A stretch of DNA of 64,000 nucleotides from Nitrospirota bacterium (lineage in GTDB: Bacteria; Nitrospirota; Thermodesulfovibrionia; Thermodesulfovibrionales; SM23-35). The position numbers and the translations under genes are program-made. The stretch lies in assembly GCA_014859105.1 (NCBI GenBank), contig JACUUX010000001.1, positions 107,315 through 171,314 on the forward strand, given 5' to 3'. The notes below the pieces were generated by a model. The model saw only the letters and a program-made list of their open reading frames with translations, was not told the DNA's origin and made no database searches. Of this stretch, positions 25,302 to 34,081 are shown one piece after another. Within the stretch, counting starts at the first letter, position 1; every line of letters begins with the position of its first letter.

Positions 25302-26576
25302 TCTCAGATTATTCGGTTTCACAACCAGTGTATACACTTTCCATCTGTAATTTTGCCAGTTAGTTATTCCATTGAGTTTAAAATCTCGCCCTAAAACTGT
25401 CTCTCCGGTACAACTACCGCCCGGTAAATCCGCTGAAAGTTCCCCAACTCTGATAGAACCGGAGGCTACAGGAGGATTAAAGGTAAAATCTCTATCAAAT
25501 TGTCCCTCCTGTGCTAGTATGTATACTCTCACCGCTCTCACACGATCCCGTATATTTTTGGCATCCACTGTAGCTAAAACATCTTCAAGGTCATTTACAT
25601 AACAATTCACTGCGCCATCTGTATCAATATCAATACCATACACTATCTGCATGTCGGCGACACAGTCGAGGAGGGGTAAGATATCCCTCCTTGATCCATC
25701 AGCATGAGCTATAACAGCCTTTCTAAGAACACCTGTGTTAGGGGCACATCTGTCAGGCACATCATCTTGAGCCGGATCGATGTGTGACCTCCAGATATAA
25801 TAATCTGCCCTGTTAAAAGGCATTCGAGGAGGGTTATCATCAGCAGGATTGTTAATGCCATATATAAAACGGGTCTCCGTATCATCTGCAAAACCGTCGG
25901 TAGCATTATATGTTGTATGAAAACCTCCACCGCTGACAACTAAGGATCGCCGGTTTGCATCTGAGGTTCCTGGTGAGAGAACAATCACACGATCGCCATT
26001 AACAAAATTCTCATTTGCAATATCCCAGATCCTTTTCACATCGCCCGTACTCAAGTGTGTCCATCTCCGGGCTGGAGCATTTCTTGCGACATTCGTAGCT
26101 TTTATCACCAGATAATCGGAGTCATTGAAAACAGCATTCGGCCAACCAAAAGTAACGTTATTCCCGCTTATAATTGCCCTCGGTGGGTTATTTGGAGCAT
26201 CGTTGTATACTGCTGCTTCAGCAGCCGATGCCTCCTCATAATTTATGCCTGCAGGAATCACCCATGACAGCCCATATCCTGCATGCTCAATATCTCGTCT
26301 CAATATCTCAAGCCCAATTATGCCTTCTATATCAGTCTCTGCTATCTTGCTTTGCTGTTTGAATTGTGTTAGCAAACCTGTAAATACCTGAGAAGCAGCA
26401 GCCATAACAAGCACAAAGACAACCATTGTTACCATGAGTTCTATTAGGGTAAACCCCGTTTGATTCATGATGCATAATGCACGATACGACCCGATACATG
26501 ATCCACGATTCACGATACATGATAAATACCTGCATCCTGTATCCTGCATCTTGTATCCTTGCCTCTTCGTGCCCAT
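25065..26576 (-). CDS. PilW-type minor pilin, C-terminally extended by insertion (copy A)
   Basis: 503 residues as listed. The prepilin motif is MNQTG-FTLIELMVTMVVFVLVMAAAS, so the real start may be the ATG of MNQTG; the 35 residues before it (MQDTGCRYLSCIVNRGS...) come from a dispersed repeat. The body ends naturally at VVKPNNLR, as in copy B, but the stop is replaced by a repeat and translation runs 78 residues more into the S23 fragment. About 420 residues are native. Function: low-abundance pilin at the type IV pilus tip or priming complex. Confidence 0.82.
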   Translation of the reverse strand: MGTKRQGYKMQDTGCRYLSCIVNRGSCIGSYRALCIMNQTGFTLIELMVTMVVFVLVMAAASQVFTGLLTQFKQQSKIAETDIEGIIGLEILRRDIEHAGYGLSWVIPAGINYEEASAAEAAVYNDAPNNPPRAIISGNNVTFGWPNAVFNDSDYLVIKATNVARNAPARRWTHLSTGDVKRIWDIANENFVNGDRVIVLSPGTSDANRRSLVVSGGGFHTTYNATDGFADDTETRFIYGINNPADDNPPRMPFNRADYYIWRSHIDPAQDDVPDRCAPNTGVLRKAVIAHADGSRRDILPLLDCVADMQIVYGIDIDTDGAVNCYVNDLEDVLATVDAKNIRDRVRAVRVYILAQEGQFDRDFTFNPPVASGSIRVGELSADLPGGSCTGETVLGRDFKLNGITNWQNYRWKVYTLVVKPNNLREKSRQQTVDSRQETGGRKMNKKVKRFEDLEVWKKAHKLVLDTYRITRDFPFLQHQSEFFGRIEVLSYSIRRSWIFKRQ

Positions 26577-27169
26577 TATCTCCTCACAATTGTTGAAATA
26601 GTATGGGTATATGGGTCACCATTAGCCACAGTCTTTTCCTTCCATTCCCATGTAATTTGTATCTCAACCAGTTTGTTATCGTCATTCAAATCATCAATTC
26701 TTTTCATGGATGTAAAAGGAAAATTATTAATATTTCTCACATCCCTTTGAATCGTTGTATCGGCTACAAAATTCCCGGGATTGTTTGGCGCACCATTTGT
26801 ATCTGTCAATAATATATCGTCAAATGAGACATTCCTGTGAGCTGACATTCTCTCATCAGCAATGCTAACCGCCTCATCTCTCAAAATATTTATCATGTTT
26901 GAGTCAATACCTACGAGTGCGGTCTGCATCAGGGCAAGGAAGACCACAAGGGTTACCACAAGGGCAATCAAAACTTCAACAAGGGTGAAGCCTCCGGAAA
27001 ATGGACATAGAAAATTGTCATTGCGAGTGAAACGAAGCAATCTCGCGTTTTTGAAACGAGATTGCCACGCACCCTTCGGGTGCTCGCAATGACAGATAAG
27101 GTTGCTCGTTTGATTGTCTATGTCTATTTTTCGGAAACCTTTTTTATTTAGCAACACAATTATCTGCAT
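26576..27169 (-). CDS. PilV-type minor pilin with element in its leader (copy A)
   Basis: ATG 27169 gives MQIIVLLNKKG, aligned with MKRIALLNKKG of copy B. Then 48 inserted residues (ending FLCPFSG) precede GFTLVEVLIALVVTLVVFLALMQTALVGIDSNMINILRDEA, almost identical to copy B. The insertion is a 144-base element plus 3-base duplication, so the frame is kept and the G-F cleavage site with Glu at +5 survives. The leader would grow from about 11 to about 60 residues. Whether prepilin peptidase still processes it is open. Confidence 0.85.
   Translation of the reverse strand: MQIIVLLNKKGFRKIDIDNQTSNLICHCEHPKGAWQSRFKNARLLRFTRNDNFLCPFSGGFTLVEVLIALVVTLVVFLALMQTALVGIDSNMINILRDEAVSIADERMSAHRNVSFDDILLTDTNGAPNNPGNFVADTTIQRDVRNINNFPFTSMKRIDDLNDDNKLVEIQITWEWKEKTVANGDPYTHTISTIVRR
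26994..27137. mobile_element. 144-bp MITE-like element in a prepilin leader
   Basis: Terminal inverted repeats CCGGAAAATGGACATAG / CTATTTTTCGGAAA (with one or two mismatches), flanked by a 3-base direct repeat CCT (26991-26993 and 27138-27140). The core holds a palindrome of the dispersed 'attgcgag...ctcgcaat' type. Its length is 48 codons and it has no stop in the pilV frame. Confidence 0.8.
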
Positions 27170-27695
27170 TACATGTTCCTCCATCCGTAATCTTTGTTGT
27201 CAATTTCCCGAGATTTATTCTCGATGCTGAAATCACAATACAGTCATAATCTGCGTCAGCATCGGTGTTACTACATATAGTTTTATTATCATTTGAAAGC
27301 CCCCCTGTAGTAAAACTTATCTCAATGTCCGCTATATTACTCCACGTTATAGGATGATTCGGATTCAGGTCTTTTTGCAGTAAAGGGATTGGGTCGTTGT
27401 ATCCAGCAGGACGGACATTATCTGCTGCGGTTAAATTTCCATCGCCATCAGGCCAGGGGGCGATATCCTCCTGTATTGTATATTGTGTATTCGCAATAGT
27501 AACAAAATGCGCCCTGTTTCTCTGCATTGCCCTTGCCCTTGCATTCATCAGATCAACATACATCTCTTTTATCTCACTTTCAGCCCTGTATTTACCTATC
27601 CAGCCCTGAAACGAAAAACCGAGGGCCACAGCGAGAATGCCAATTATAGAGATAACGATTATAAGTTCGATTAAAGTTATGCCCCTGTTGTTCAT
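27144..27695 (-). CDS. FimT/GspH-type pseudopilin (copy A)
   Basis: 183 residues. Clean prepilin start MNNRG-ITLIELIIVISIIGILAVALGFSFQGWIGKYRAESEIKEMYVDLMNARARAMQRNRAHFVTI, with Glu at +5. The remainder is the GspH-type beta domain ending ISASRINLGKLTTKITDGGTCNADNCVAK, very similar to copy B. Its 3' end overlaps pilV by about 26 bases. Minor pseudopilin, likely part of the pilus-priming complex with PilV/W/X and PilY1. Confidence 0.9.
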   Translation of the reverse strand: MNNRGITLIELIIVISIIGILAVALGFSFQGWIGKYRAESEIKEMYVDLMNARARAMQRNRAHFVTIANTQYTIQEDIAPWPDGDGNLTAADNVRPAGYNDPIPLLQKDLNPNHPITWSNIADIEISFTTGGLSNDNKTICSNTDADADYDCIVISASRINLGKLTTKITDGGTCNADNCVAK

Positions 27696-27743
27696 AATAA
27701 ATTTAAAATTTAAAAGTCAAAATGTAAAATTACAATTAAAAAT

Positions 27744-28133
27744 TCAAAATGTTTTGTTCTTTAAAGTTAAAATGCTTGAAGCAAGTATATTCGATAATTC
27801 TTTTGCCTCATTTAGCAAAGGATTTATTTCATTCTCTGGTTTTTTCCCAGAATCTTTTAATAGTGACAACCAAAACTTAGTTTCATTGGCAGATTTTAGG
27901 GCATGATTCAGAAAATTCTTAAAATCCTTTCTCGAACTTGCTGCCTGTGCTTCAACAATATTTGCTCCGATACTTGTGGCACTTCTAAGTAATTGGTCTC
28001 CTATTATCATATTGGCCCTGCAATTAGACAATGTGTCAATAAGTTTTATTGTGCTTAAAGCAAAGCTATATGCCCTTCCTTTTATATTTAATTTTGCGTT
28101 TTGCTCTGTATTTTTAAATTTCTCATTTTGCAT
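27744..28133 (-). CDS. Four-helix bundle protein (S23/bAvd family)
   Basis: 129 residues. YSFALSTIKLIDTLSNCRANMIIGDQLLRSATSIGANIVEAQAASSRKDFKNFLNHALKSANETKFWLSLL is the full family core, including the conserved GANI-EA. These proteins are known from 23S rRNA intervening sequences and as Avd in diversity-generating retroelements; the free-standing copies have no assigned role. It lies between PilY1 and FimT, where copy B has only 4 bases, so it is an insertion. The first residues (MQNEKFKNTEQNAKL) look repeat-derived. Confidence 0.9.
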   Translation of the reverse strand: MQNEKFKNTEQNAKLNIKGRAYSFALSTIKLIDTLSNCRANMIIGDQLLRSATSIGANIVEAQAASSRKDFKNFLNHALKSANETKFWLSLLKDSGKKPENEINPLLNEAKELSNILASSILTLKNKTF

Positions 28134-28146
28134 TTTGAATTTCTTT

Positions 28147-31100
28147 TCACCTTTCCCTCATATGTATTGTCCTTTTCACAGGCGGCGGTGGTAACAGGGT
28201 AGCCGGGGTCCCTCCTGTAATTCCTTCGATTTCCATATCCATAGGCGGCTTTCTGCCTCCACGCTTTGTAAAGGCTTTTGAAAGGTCTATCTGCTCGATT
28301 GCAGCTGTTGAGACCTGAAGTATTGCTATTCCTTTCAGGGTACTGCCGGGAGAACCACCTGTATCATATTTCACCGCCCACATGGTACTTCTGCCTCCAA
28401 TTGCACATACATCGGTGTAGGGTCTTATTGTTGTAAAAAATACAACACCCATGGTTGTTGCCTCCGGGTCTGTAATAACACGCTCTGCCCCGAAATCTGT
28501 CTCGGAAGGGTCGAGATCGATATACCATCCGTCCTTATTGTCTGGGACGGGGGCATTTATGCAATCAAGAGCGTCTGTAGGACAGGTTTTATCGACCAGA
28601 TCAGCAAGAGCAACTGCTATGCCGCTGCCGGCGGTACACTCATTTTTAAGTGGTACATCTCCGGTCTGAAAACAGGGCTCTTTTATGCCAAAAATCCGTC
28701 TCCTGCTGCTGTGGTCATCTACGCCGGATTCCTGCACGAAGTAATATCTGCCTGTGCCAAAGTAGAGCCACAATAAGCCCTTCTTTTTGTTCTGAATCCT
28801 GGCAACACCAGATGTAACAGGGCCAATGTTGTCTATAACTATACTCCATTTCCAGTCGGAAGGATTAGGGTCCTCTCCTGTCACCAGTCTGCCAACACCA
28901 CCGTTTGTCCATGTATATGGATTTGCTGGAGTTCCCGCTCCTGCCCTCTTTACATAGGGAATATAAAGAACATCGGTCTCATAGTCTCCAGACCCGCCGC
29001 TTATTAAATCAGAATCATTCTGAGAATTCATCATTGAGCCAGCAAAGGCAAACTGGATTCCTGAATCTATAATCCTCTCGGGATTACCGGTCTTTAGATT
29101 GAGGACAAAGAGCCGCAGATTCTGGTCTGAACGGCCCATAAACTGCCAGTCTGTGCTTATCGGACCTGTTGGACCAGAACCGAAAACAACGAACCAGTTG
29201 CCGTTTTTAGCCTTATCTCCTATTCGAACAATAGCAGGGCCTGTTGTTGTAAAGCCGAGCCGGGGATGAGAAAACTCCCAGAGGAGCTCGGGGTTGTTCG
29301 GGTCTGTAACATCGAAGGCGAAGTAGGAAGAAAATCCAACACCATCAACTGGTGTTTTTACACAGTCTGTACAGGAAGCATTATAATTTCTGCACGCACC
29401 GCCAAACCTCATTCCCCCTATAAGGATGGTTCTCCAGCTACTCACCGTCCTCTCATCATCAGGGGTTCCCTCAATGCTTGCATCAATAAGATACGGTGTA
29501 AGATCAACAGTATAGATATGACAGTAGCCTGGGTCTGCGATGTATTTAAGATAAGGCAGGGCATTCCTGGGAATAAATGCCCATGCCTCATGTCCGATAG
29601 GTGTAGATAGGTCAGGATTTGTTAGCTTTGCCTTCTTGGTTACAGAATCCTTCCATGCACCGCTGAGCTGTAATTTCCCGAGCTTGAAGGCATGAAGCAT
29701 ACCATCGTTTCCGCCTGTAAAGACCATCCCCCTGTTTTTATAGGTTAATGAGCTTATAAAATCTTTATATGTTGTATCACTGTATCGAGTGTCATAATTG
29801 TTCAGCTGCAGCCATGAGGCAATCCTTGGTGTTGAACTCAGTATATCGCCTAACTTCCACACATTCGTCTCATCTCCAATTGTTACAGTCCTTAATCTAT
29901 AGTCGTTTACACCGTCGCCGTCAGCATCCTCAATTAGATCCTCACCATGAACCCATCCTATAATCTTTGATGCATGAGTCCCATCTGTTGCCTGAAGATA
30001 AGAAGCAAGAGTTCCGGCATTGGTTATTGAAAAGGATATGAGTGAACTGCCATCAACTGTTGTATAGATGGTTCTCGGATCTGCAGAAAGATCCCTGCTC
30101 CACAGGAGTTTGCCTGCCTCCCAGAGGTTGCTTATGTCTTCAAACTGTACGGCCGGCATTACAATGTCTGCATCGCCATCACCATCAGTATCATGCCATC
30201 GCTTTGCTTTTGTAGTCTGCGTATCGGTGTCAAAGTAAATCTGCATAATATAGTCATTTGTGAGGTTGAGTAAGCTGTCTGTTACTGTTTCTTCCCTTAT
30301 ACTGCTTTTTGCAAAGAAGGGGTCAACATGGTACCAAAGGTTCTGGAGCGCTCCTGTCCATGTAATTATCTCATCGCCGAACCTGCGTCTCGGATAAAAA
30401 ACAGCCTGGACAAGATTGGCACCCTGGCCCTCACCTGATGCAAGAACAGACGCCGCTGTGCCGGAAGATGCCCGCGATAGTATGCTTGAAAAGGCATCTT
30501 CGATCGCCTTCTCAAGCCTGTAACCTTCTGTAGCCTCAAAAAAATTGTCAGGCTCGCCGTTACCACTCTTATCCCATTCTGCCTTAAGATCAGGGATATT
30601 ATTGCCATTTAAATCTTCAAATCCCCCATTTATGGCAGCATATCTAAGTAAAGTGGACCCCTTACCAAAGGCAAATACAGTATAAAGGACTAATTTCTGC
30701 TTGCCCGGGATAGCAGGCCTGAGGTCTGTTGTATTCATATATAAGGCAACATCTTCGATACCTGCAACATAACATCCACTTACTATCCCACCGCATGAGG
30801 CAGACTCGCCTCCCCCGGTGCAGGAAGGAAATGTTGATGCAGGGAATGGACCTACTGCAGGGCAACCTGTGCCTGAACAGTTATATCCAGATTTCCCTGA
30901 AGCATAATCCCTTAAGGTGGCGGGCAGATAGCCATCAGCACAGGGTTCACCGTCTGTTATATAAAGAACAAAATTTTTTGAACACCAGGGCCATCGGGGT
31001 GATCCGCCAGTTCCATAGTTAAGAGGGTCAACATCGTTATTTATCTGATAATCACCACCTTTATACATTGGGCCGGGCCCACCTTCCATGGTTGCCTGCT

Positions 31101-32076
31101 GGGCAAAATAACCTGCTACTGTCCATAATGTCTCAGCAAGAGGGGTATTTGTTTTGCCCATTAAGCTGCTTGGGTCATTATTTATCTGGTTTACTATGCT
31201 TGATAGACTTAAGCTACCAACATTTACCTGAACAAAACCGCCGTGCGGGGTTGGATTATTAACACGATAAAATGAAAGCCCAAGTCTTGCACGGGCTCCA
31301 ACAACCCTCTGTAGCACACCTTCAACAGGAGGTGGAACTACAACATCTACAGAAAAAGTACCACCAATACCTGACACACTAAATGAGGATGTACCTGAGC
31401 CTCCTGTACTGAAAGTGAATGTCTTATTCTCACTATAAGGTGTATAGTCATTTGCATTTAATATTTGCTTGTATATACCTCTTCCAGCATAATCAGCTAT
31501 CTGCCCTAAAAGCCTTGTATTTGCACCTGAACCTGTAGTCTTTCCGCCTGCCAAAACCTTTCTTATAACATCCACCCTCCTCATCGTCAGCCAGTTGAGG
31601 AAATTACCATCCCATTCTGTAGCTGCCTTAGCCCGCTCTCCCGGAATACAACTCCCCGTTTTGGGACCTGCAGACACAAACCTGTTTGATGTATAGGTAT
31701 ACCAGTAGTCAGGATTAAAATAGCCGTAATATTTGAAATAAGCTGAGGGATTTGCTTGGTAAGCCGCACAGGAAGGCGGGTAGATCCCTCGATCTATAAA
31801 TCCTGTGCATGGGGTGGCAGGATCCGTACACATATGGTCATCTGAAGTATCAAGTAGACCGTCAGCTCCGGGATCAACATATGCAAAATTAAACATACTC
31901 CCTGAATTATCCAGGACAATCATGACATTCGGGGCTACATTCTGGATAATATATGGCGGAACCGCACAGTAATCTTCCATAACCGCAGAATGTGAATTTT
32001 TAAAAGGCATGAATGTTAAAAATAAAGATATCGCAATCAGTAAAAAAACTAATTTTTTCATATTACCCTCACTCAA
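28147..32076 (-). CDS. pilY1: PilY1 pilus tip adhesin/assembly protein (copy A)
   Basis: 1309 residues. Signal peptide (KLVFLLIAISLFLTFMPFKNSHS), then a VWA-like domain with MIDAS motif VLDNSGSM, and a C-terminal PilC/PilY1 beta-propeller from about residue 700 (FTGGNDGMLHAF, GHEAWAFIPRNALPYL, WLYFGTGRYYF). Calcium-loop-like segments DTDGDGDADI and DADGDGVND are visible. PilY1 sits at the pilus tip and helps assembly, retraction control and adhesion. It overlaps the upstream small gene by 8 bases. About 60 percent or more similar to copy B by eye. Confidence 0.95.
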   Translation of the reverse strand: MSEGNMKKLVFLLIAISLFLTFMPFKNSHSAVMEDYCAVPPYIIQNVAPNVMIVLDNSGSMFNFAYVDPGADGLLDTSDDHMCTDPATPCTGFIDRGIYPPSCAAYQANPSAYFKYYGYFNPDYWYTYTSNRFVSAGPKTGSCIPGERAKAATEWDGNFLNWLTMRRVDVIRKVLAGGKTTGSGANTRLLGQIADYAGRGIYKQILNANDYTPYSENKTFTFSTGGSGTSSFSVSGIGGTFSVDVVVPPPVEGVLQRVVGARARLGLSFYRVNNPTPHGGFVQVNVGSLSLSSIVNQINNDPSSLMGKTNTPLAETLWTVAGYFAQQATMEGGPGPMYKGGDYQINNDVDPLNYGTGGSPRWPWCSKNFVLYITDGEPCADGYLPATLRDYASGKSGYNCSGTGCPAVGPFPASTFPSCTGGGESASCGGIVSGCYVAGIEDVALYMNTTDLRPAIPGKQKLVLYTVFAFGKGSTLLRYAAINGGFEDLNGNNIPDLKAEWDKSGNGEPDNFFEATEGYRLEKAIEDAFSSILSRASSGTAASVLASGEGQGANLVQAVFYPRRRFGDEIITWTGALQNLWYHVDPFFAKSSIREETVTDSLLNLTNDYIMQIYFDTDTQTTKAKRWHDTDGDGDADIVMPAVQFEDISNLWEAGKLLWSRDLSADPRTIYTTVDGSSLISFSITNAGTLASYLQATDGTHASKIIGWVHGEDLIEDADGDGVNDYRLRTVTIGDETNVWKLGDILSSTPRIASWLQLNNYDTRYSDTTYKDFISSLTYKNRGMVFTGGNDGMLHAFKLGKLQLSGAWKDSVTKKAKLTNPDLSTPIGHEAWAFIPRNALPYLKYIADPGYCHIYTVDLTPYLIDASIEGTPDDERTVSSWRTILIGGMRFGGACRNYNASCTDCVKTPVDGVGFSSYFAFDVTDPNNPELLWEFSHPRLGFTTTGPAIVRIGDKAKNGNWFVVFGSGPTGPISTDWQFMGRSDQNLRLFVLNLKTGNPERIIDSGIQFAFAGSMMNSQNDSDLISGGSGDYETDVLYIPYVKRAGAGTPANPYTWTNGGVGRLVTGEDPNPSDWKWSIVIDNIGPVTSGVARIQNKKKGLLWLYFGTGRYYFVQESGVDDHSSRRRIFGIKEPCFQTGDVPLKNECTAGSGIAVALADLVDKTCPTDALDCINAPVPDNKDGWYIDLDPSETDFGAERVITDPEATTMGVVFFTTIRPYTDVCAIGGRSTMWAVKYDTGGSPGSTLKGIAILQVSTAAIEQIDLSKAFTKRGGRKPPMDMEIEGITGGTPATLLPPPPVKRTIHMRER

Positions 32077-32365
32077 GCATATATTCGTGAACTAATACAC
32101 TTGTTATTTTGTTCCCGAGAAAAAATATTTCTACCTTTTTGCCCTGGTTTAAATAGGATTTTGAAAGTGTTTCTCCTGAAGCATTTTTGAGAGGTACATG
32201 GGCGATATTATAATAATTACCGCGGACTCTGATAGAATCGTCTGTAACTTGTTCAATAATCCCTTCTACAACTCTTACTTTGACTTTTTCAGCAAAACAA
32301 AAAGAAGCAAATACCAATGTGAAGGTAATAAGCAAACTGATTACAGTAAAAATTTTGTTCTTCAT
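32069..32365 (-). CDS. Small exported protein upstream of PilY1 (copy A)
   Basis: 98 residues. Signal peptide KNKIFTVISLLITFTLVFASFCFA, then a short beta-rich domain (VVEGIIEQVTDDSIRVRGNYYNIAHVPLKN, KKVEIFFLGNKITSVLVHEYM). A paralogue starts copy B (42887-43180) with VEGLIENVTDDSVRVRGRDY. No named family, but its constant first position before pilY1 suggests a periplasmic part of the same apparatus. Confidence 0.8.
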   Translation of the reverse strand: MKNKIFTVISLLITFTLVFASFCFAEKVKVRVVEGIIEQVTDDSIRVRGNYYNIAHVPLKNASGETLSKSYLNQGKKVEIFFLGNKITSVLVHEYMLE

Positions 32366-32567
32366 ATATGCACCTCATGAAATATAATTAATTAGCATTT
32401 GATAAATAAGCAAAAATCCTGCCAGCTATGAAAAATTTTATCATCTTGATTTTTAAATGATTTTATAGCTTACCTTCTAAAATTGTGTAAAATATTACCT
32501 AATATGTGTAATCAATTGCTTAATAATTGGGGGCGCCGGAGTTTGATTTAGATGAAAAAGGATTATA

Positions 32568-32800
32568 CTAGAGGAAAATTCTTTCTTCGAAGTTAGGCAT
32601 AATCTCGAGGGTAAAGCTCTGCATTGCCTCTCCACCACGGCCGTCTGTGACAGACACGGTAAAAGGAGCCTTGCCTTTAAAATCAGGGGGTACATTCCAT
32701 TGGATAAGTCCTGTGGATGGATTTATGGTCATGCCGGGAGGGGCGAACTTAAGAGACTATGTCAGTGTTTCACTATCAGGCGGGTTAAGGACCTGTTCGT
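32568..32800 (-). pseudogene. Remnant of the Ig-like lipoprotein gene
   Basis: Translating the minus strand gives FAPPGMTINPSTGLIQWNVPPDFKGKA, then VTDGRGGEAMQSFTLEI, nearly the same as the C-terminus of the 34913-35836 lipoprotein (SAPAGMTINPSTG...). An in-frame TAG replaces a Tyr codon upstream (LT-stop-SL versus LTYSL), and the rest of the gene is absent. The tail differs (MPNFEERIFL). This is a leftover of a duplicated operon end. The 66-aa track ORF on this strand is a shadow in another frame. Confidence 0.88.
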
Positions 32801-32802
32801 CT

Positions 32803-33147
32803 TTAAATAAAATCAAATAGATAATCAGTGGGATTTTCCTGCCACCCCGAAACGTATCCAAGAATAGCATCTGCAATCTCCTTAAAGTCATTTGGCTTAT
32901 AAGATGATGATATAATCAATACCCCTTTATGTGATATATTGCTGGAGAAGAACTGGCGGGTAAGGATTATGTAATCATTTCTGTTTCTGGTCACGAAGCA
33001 CCGGCCTTCAGAGGCCGCATATTCGAGTTGCTCCTGATCAGTTAATCCTGCACATCCAATTTCGTACACGCTCAGGACATCTATGCCTCTCTCTCTGAGA
33101 ATAATCGCTATTTTGGGGCTAAGGTCTTCATCCAGAAGGAGCTTCAT
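32803..33147 (-). CDS. PIN-like DUF5615 protein, probable toxin
   Basis: 114 residues. MKLLLDEDLSPKIAIILRERGIDVLSVYEIG and CFVTRNRNDYIIL carry the Asp pattern of the DUF5615/Mut7-C PIN-like family, which cleaves RNA in characterised relatives. It overlaps the upstream DUF433-like gene by 4 bases, the usual antitoxin-toxin layout. Toxin activity is inferred from family and neighbour. Confidence 0.82.
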   Translation of the reverse strand: MKLLLDEDLSPKIAIILRERGIDVLSVYEIGCAGLTDQEQLEYAASEGRCFVTRNRNDYIILTRQFFSSNISHKGVLIISSSYKPNDFKEIADAILGYVSGWQENPTDYLFDFI

Positions 33148-33572
33148 CCTTTCTTCCTGACAAACGGAAGTTCAGCATGAGCTTTTTCTTTACTCCATCC
33201 CCTGTTTATTTTTATAAGCACCTGTATTTCATCGGGATATGCATTTGCATAGCCAATTGCTGCCATGATCTGTCTGTCTGTAAGCCAGTGAAATGCCTCT
33301 TTTAAGGCATTGAGGTCGCTGTTAAGCTCCTCATAGGCAGAAATAAGTTCCCAGACGTCTATCCCCGTACCTTCAATCCTCGCACGCCTTCCGGCAGGTC
33401 CTTCAACAAAGACTATCCCGGGACACTTCCTCATTTTTACAGCTTCGGCTATTAACTCGGATGTAAGTCTTGAGAAGGTCTCTTTCTTTGTATGCAGAAG
33501 GCTTTCCACCTCCGACAGAGTTTTTTCATCGATTCTAATACTTTTTACAACGCTACCCATTATTCCCTCCAT
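33144..33572 (-). CDS. DUF433-like antitoxin partner
   Basis: 142 residues. An N-terminal ribbon-helix-helix-like segment (VKSIRIDEKTLSEVESLLHTKKETFSRLTSELI), then GRRARIEGTGIDVWELISAYEELNSDLNALKEAFHWLTDRQIMAAIGYANAYPDEI, the DUF433-type winged-helix. It would bind DNA and neutralise the PIN-like protein encoded next. The start may be the ATG of MGSVVKS at 33560. Confidence 0.82.
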   Translation of the reverse strand: MEGIMGSVVKSIRIDEKTLSEVESLLHTKKETFSRLTSELIAEAVKMRKCPGIVFVEGPAGRRARIEGTGIDVWELISAYEELNSDLNALKEAFHWLTDRQIMAAIGYANAYPDEIQVLIKINRGWSKEKAHAELPFVRKKG

Positions 33573-34081
33573 CTAACCCTTTTAAGTTATAAATTTTGCA
33601 TATTAATCCTCAAAGATCTTAAAAGTTGTTTAAGTTTTTCAATTCTGTCATTCTGGCTTGTCGGGAATCTTTCTTTGAACAACCCCCTAATCCCCTTTAC
33701 TAAGGGGGATTCAGAAAGATTCCCGACAAGCGGGAATGACATACAACCATTGGAACAGAGTTTGCTGTGTATAATCGGGCTAATTCAATTGTATACATAA
33801 TACTACATTGTAGTTTACTTTTGTCAAGAGGGCCTCTGACGACAACTCTATTCAAAGATATTGTAGTTTGTCAAGCAATCAGGACGGTGTTGTTACGGAA
33901 ATATCATTTGTGTACTATTGGGAAAAATCATAATTGCACATGTTAAGCAGGCCACTTGTTTCTTAGATGGAAAAGTGACACAATAAATAGGAAGAACCTT
34001 ACCTAACAATATGTGCACAAATAGTTTCCCATATGTGCAAGTATGATATTTACGTACTATCAATTGTAGCTGTTAAGGTTT
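33573..34081. other. Gene-free stretch with repeats
   Basis: About 510 bases. The first part is a full copy of the 'start-codon' repeat (33601-33769), which encloses a C/G-rich palindrome and a GATTCCCGACAAGCGGGAAT palindrome. The rest (33770-34081) is AT-rich with no ORF or RNA that I can recognise. Confidence 0.6.
33601..33769 (+). repeat. Dispersed 'start-codon' repeat, full copy
   Basis: Left end TTAATCCTCAAAGATCTTAA and right end CATTGGAACAGAGTTTGCTG are shared with copies at 50401-50563 and 60291-60455. Here the right end has mutated and no gene follows. The interior differs between copies and carries smaller palindromes. Confidence 0.8.
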
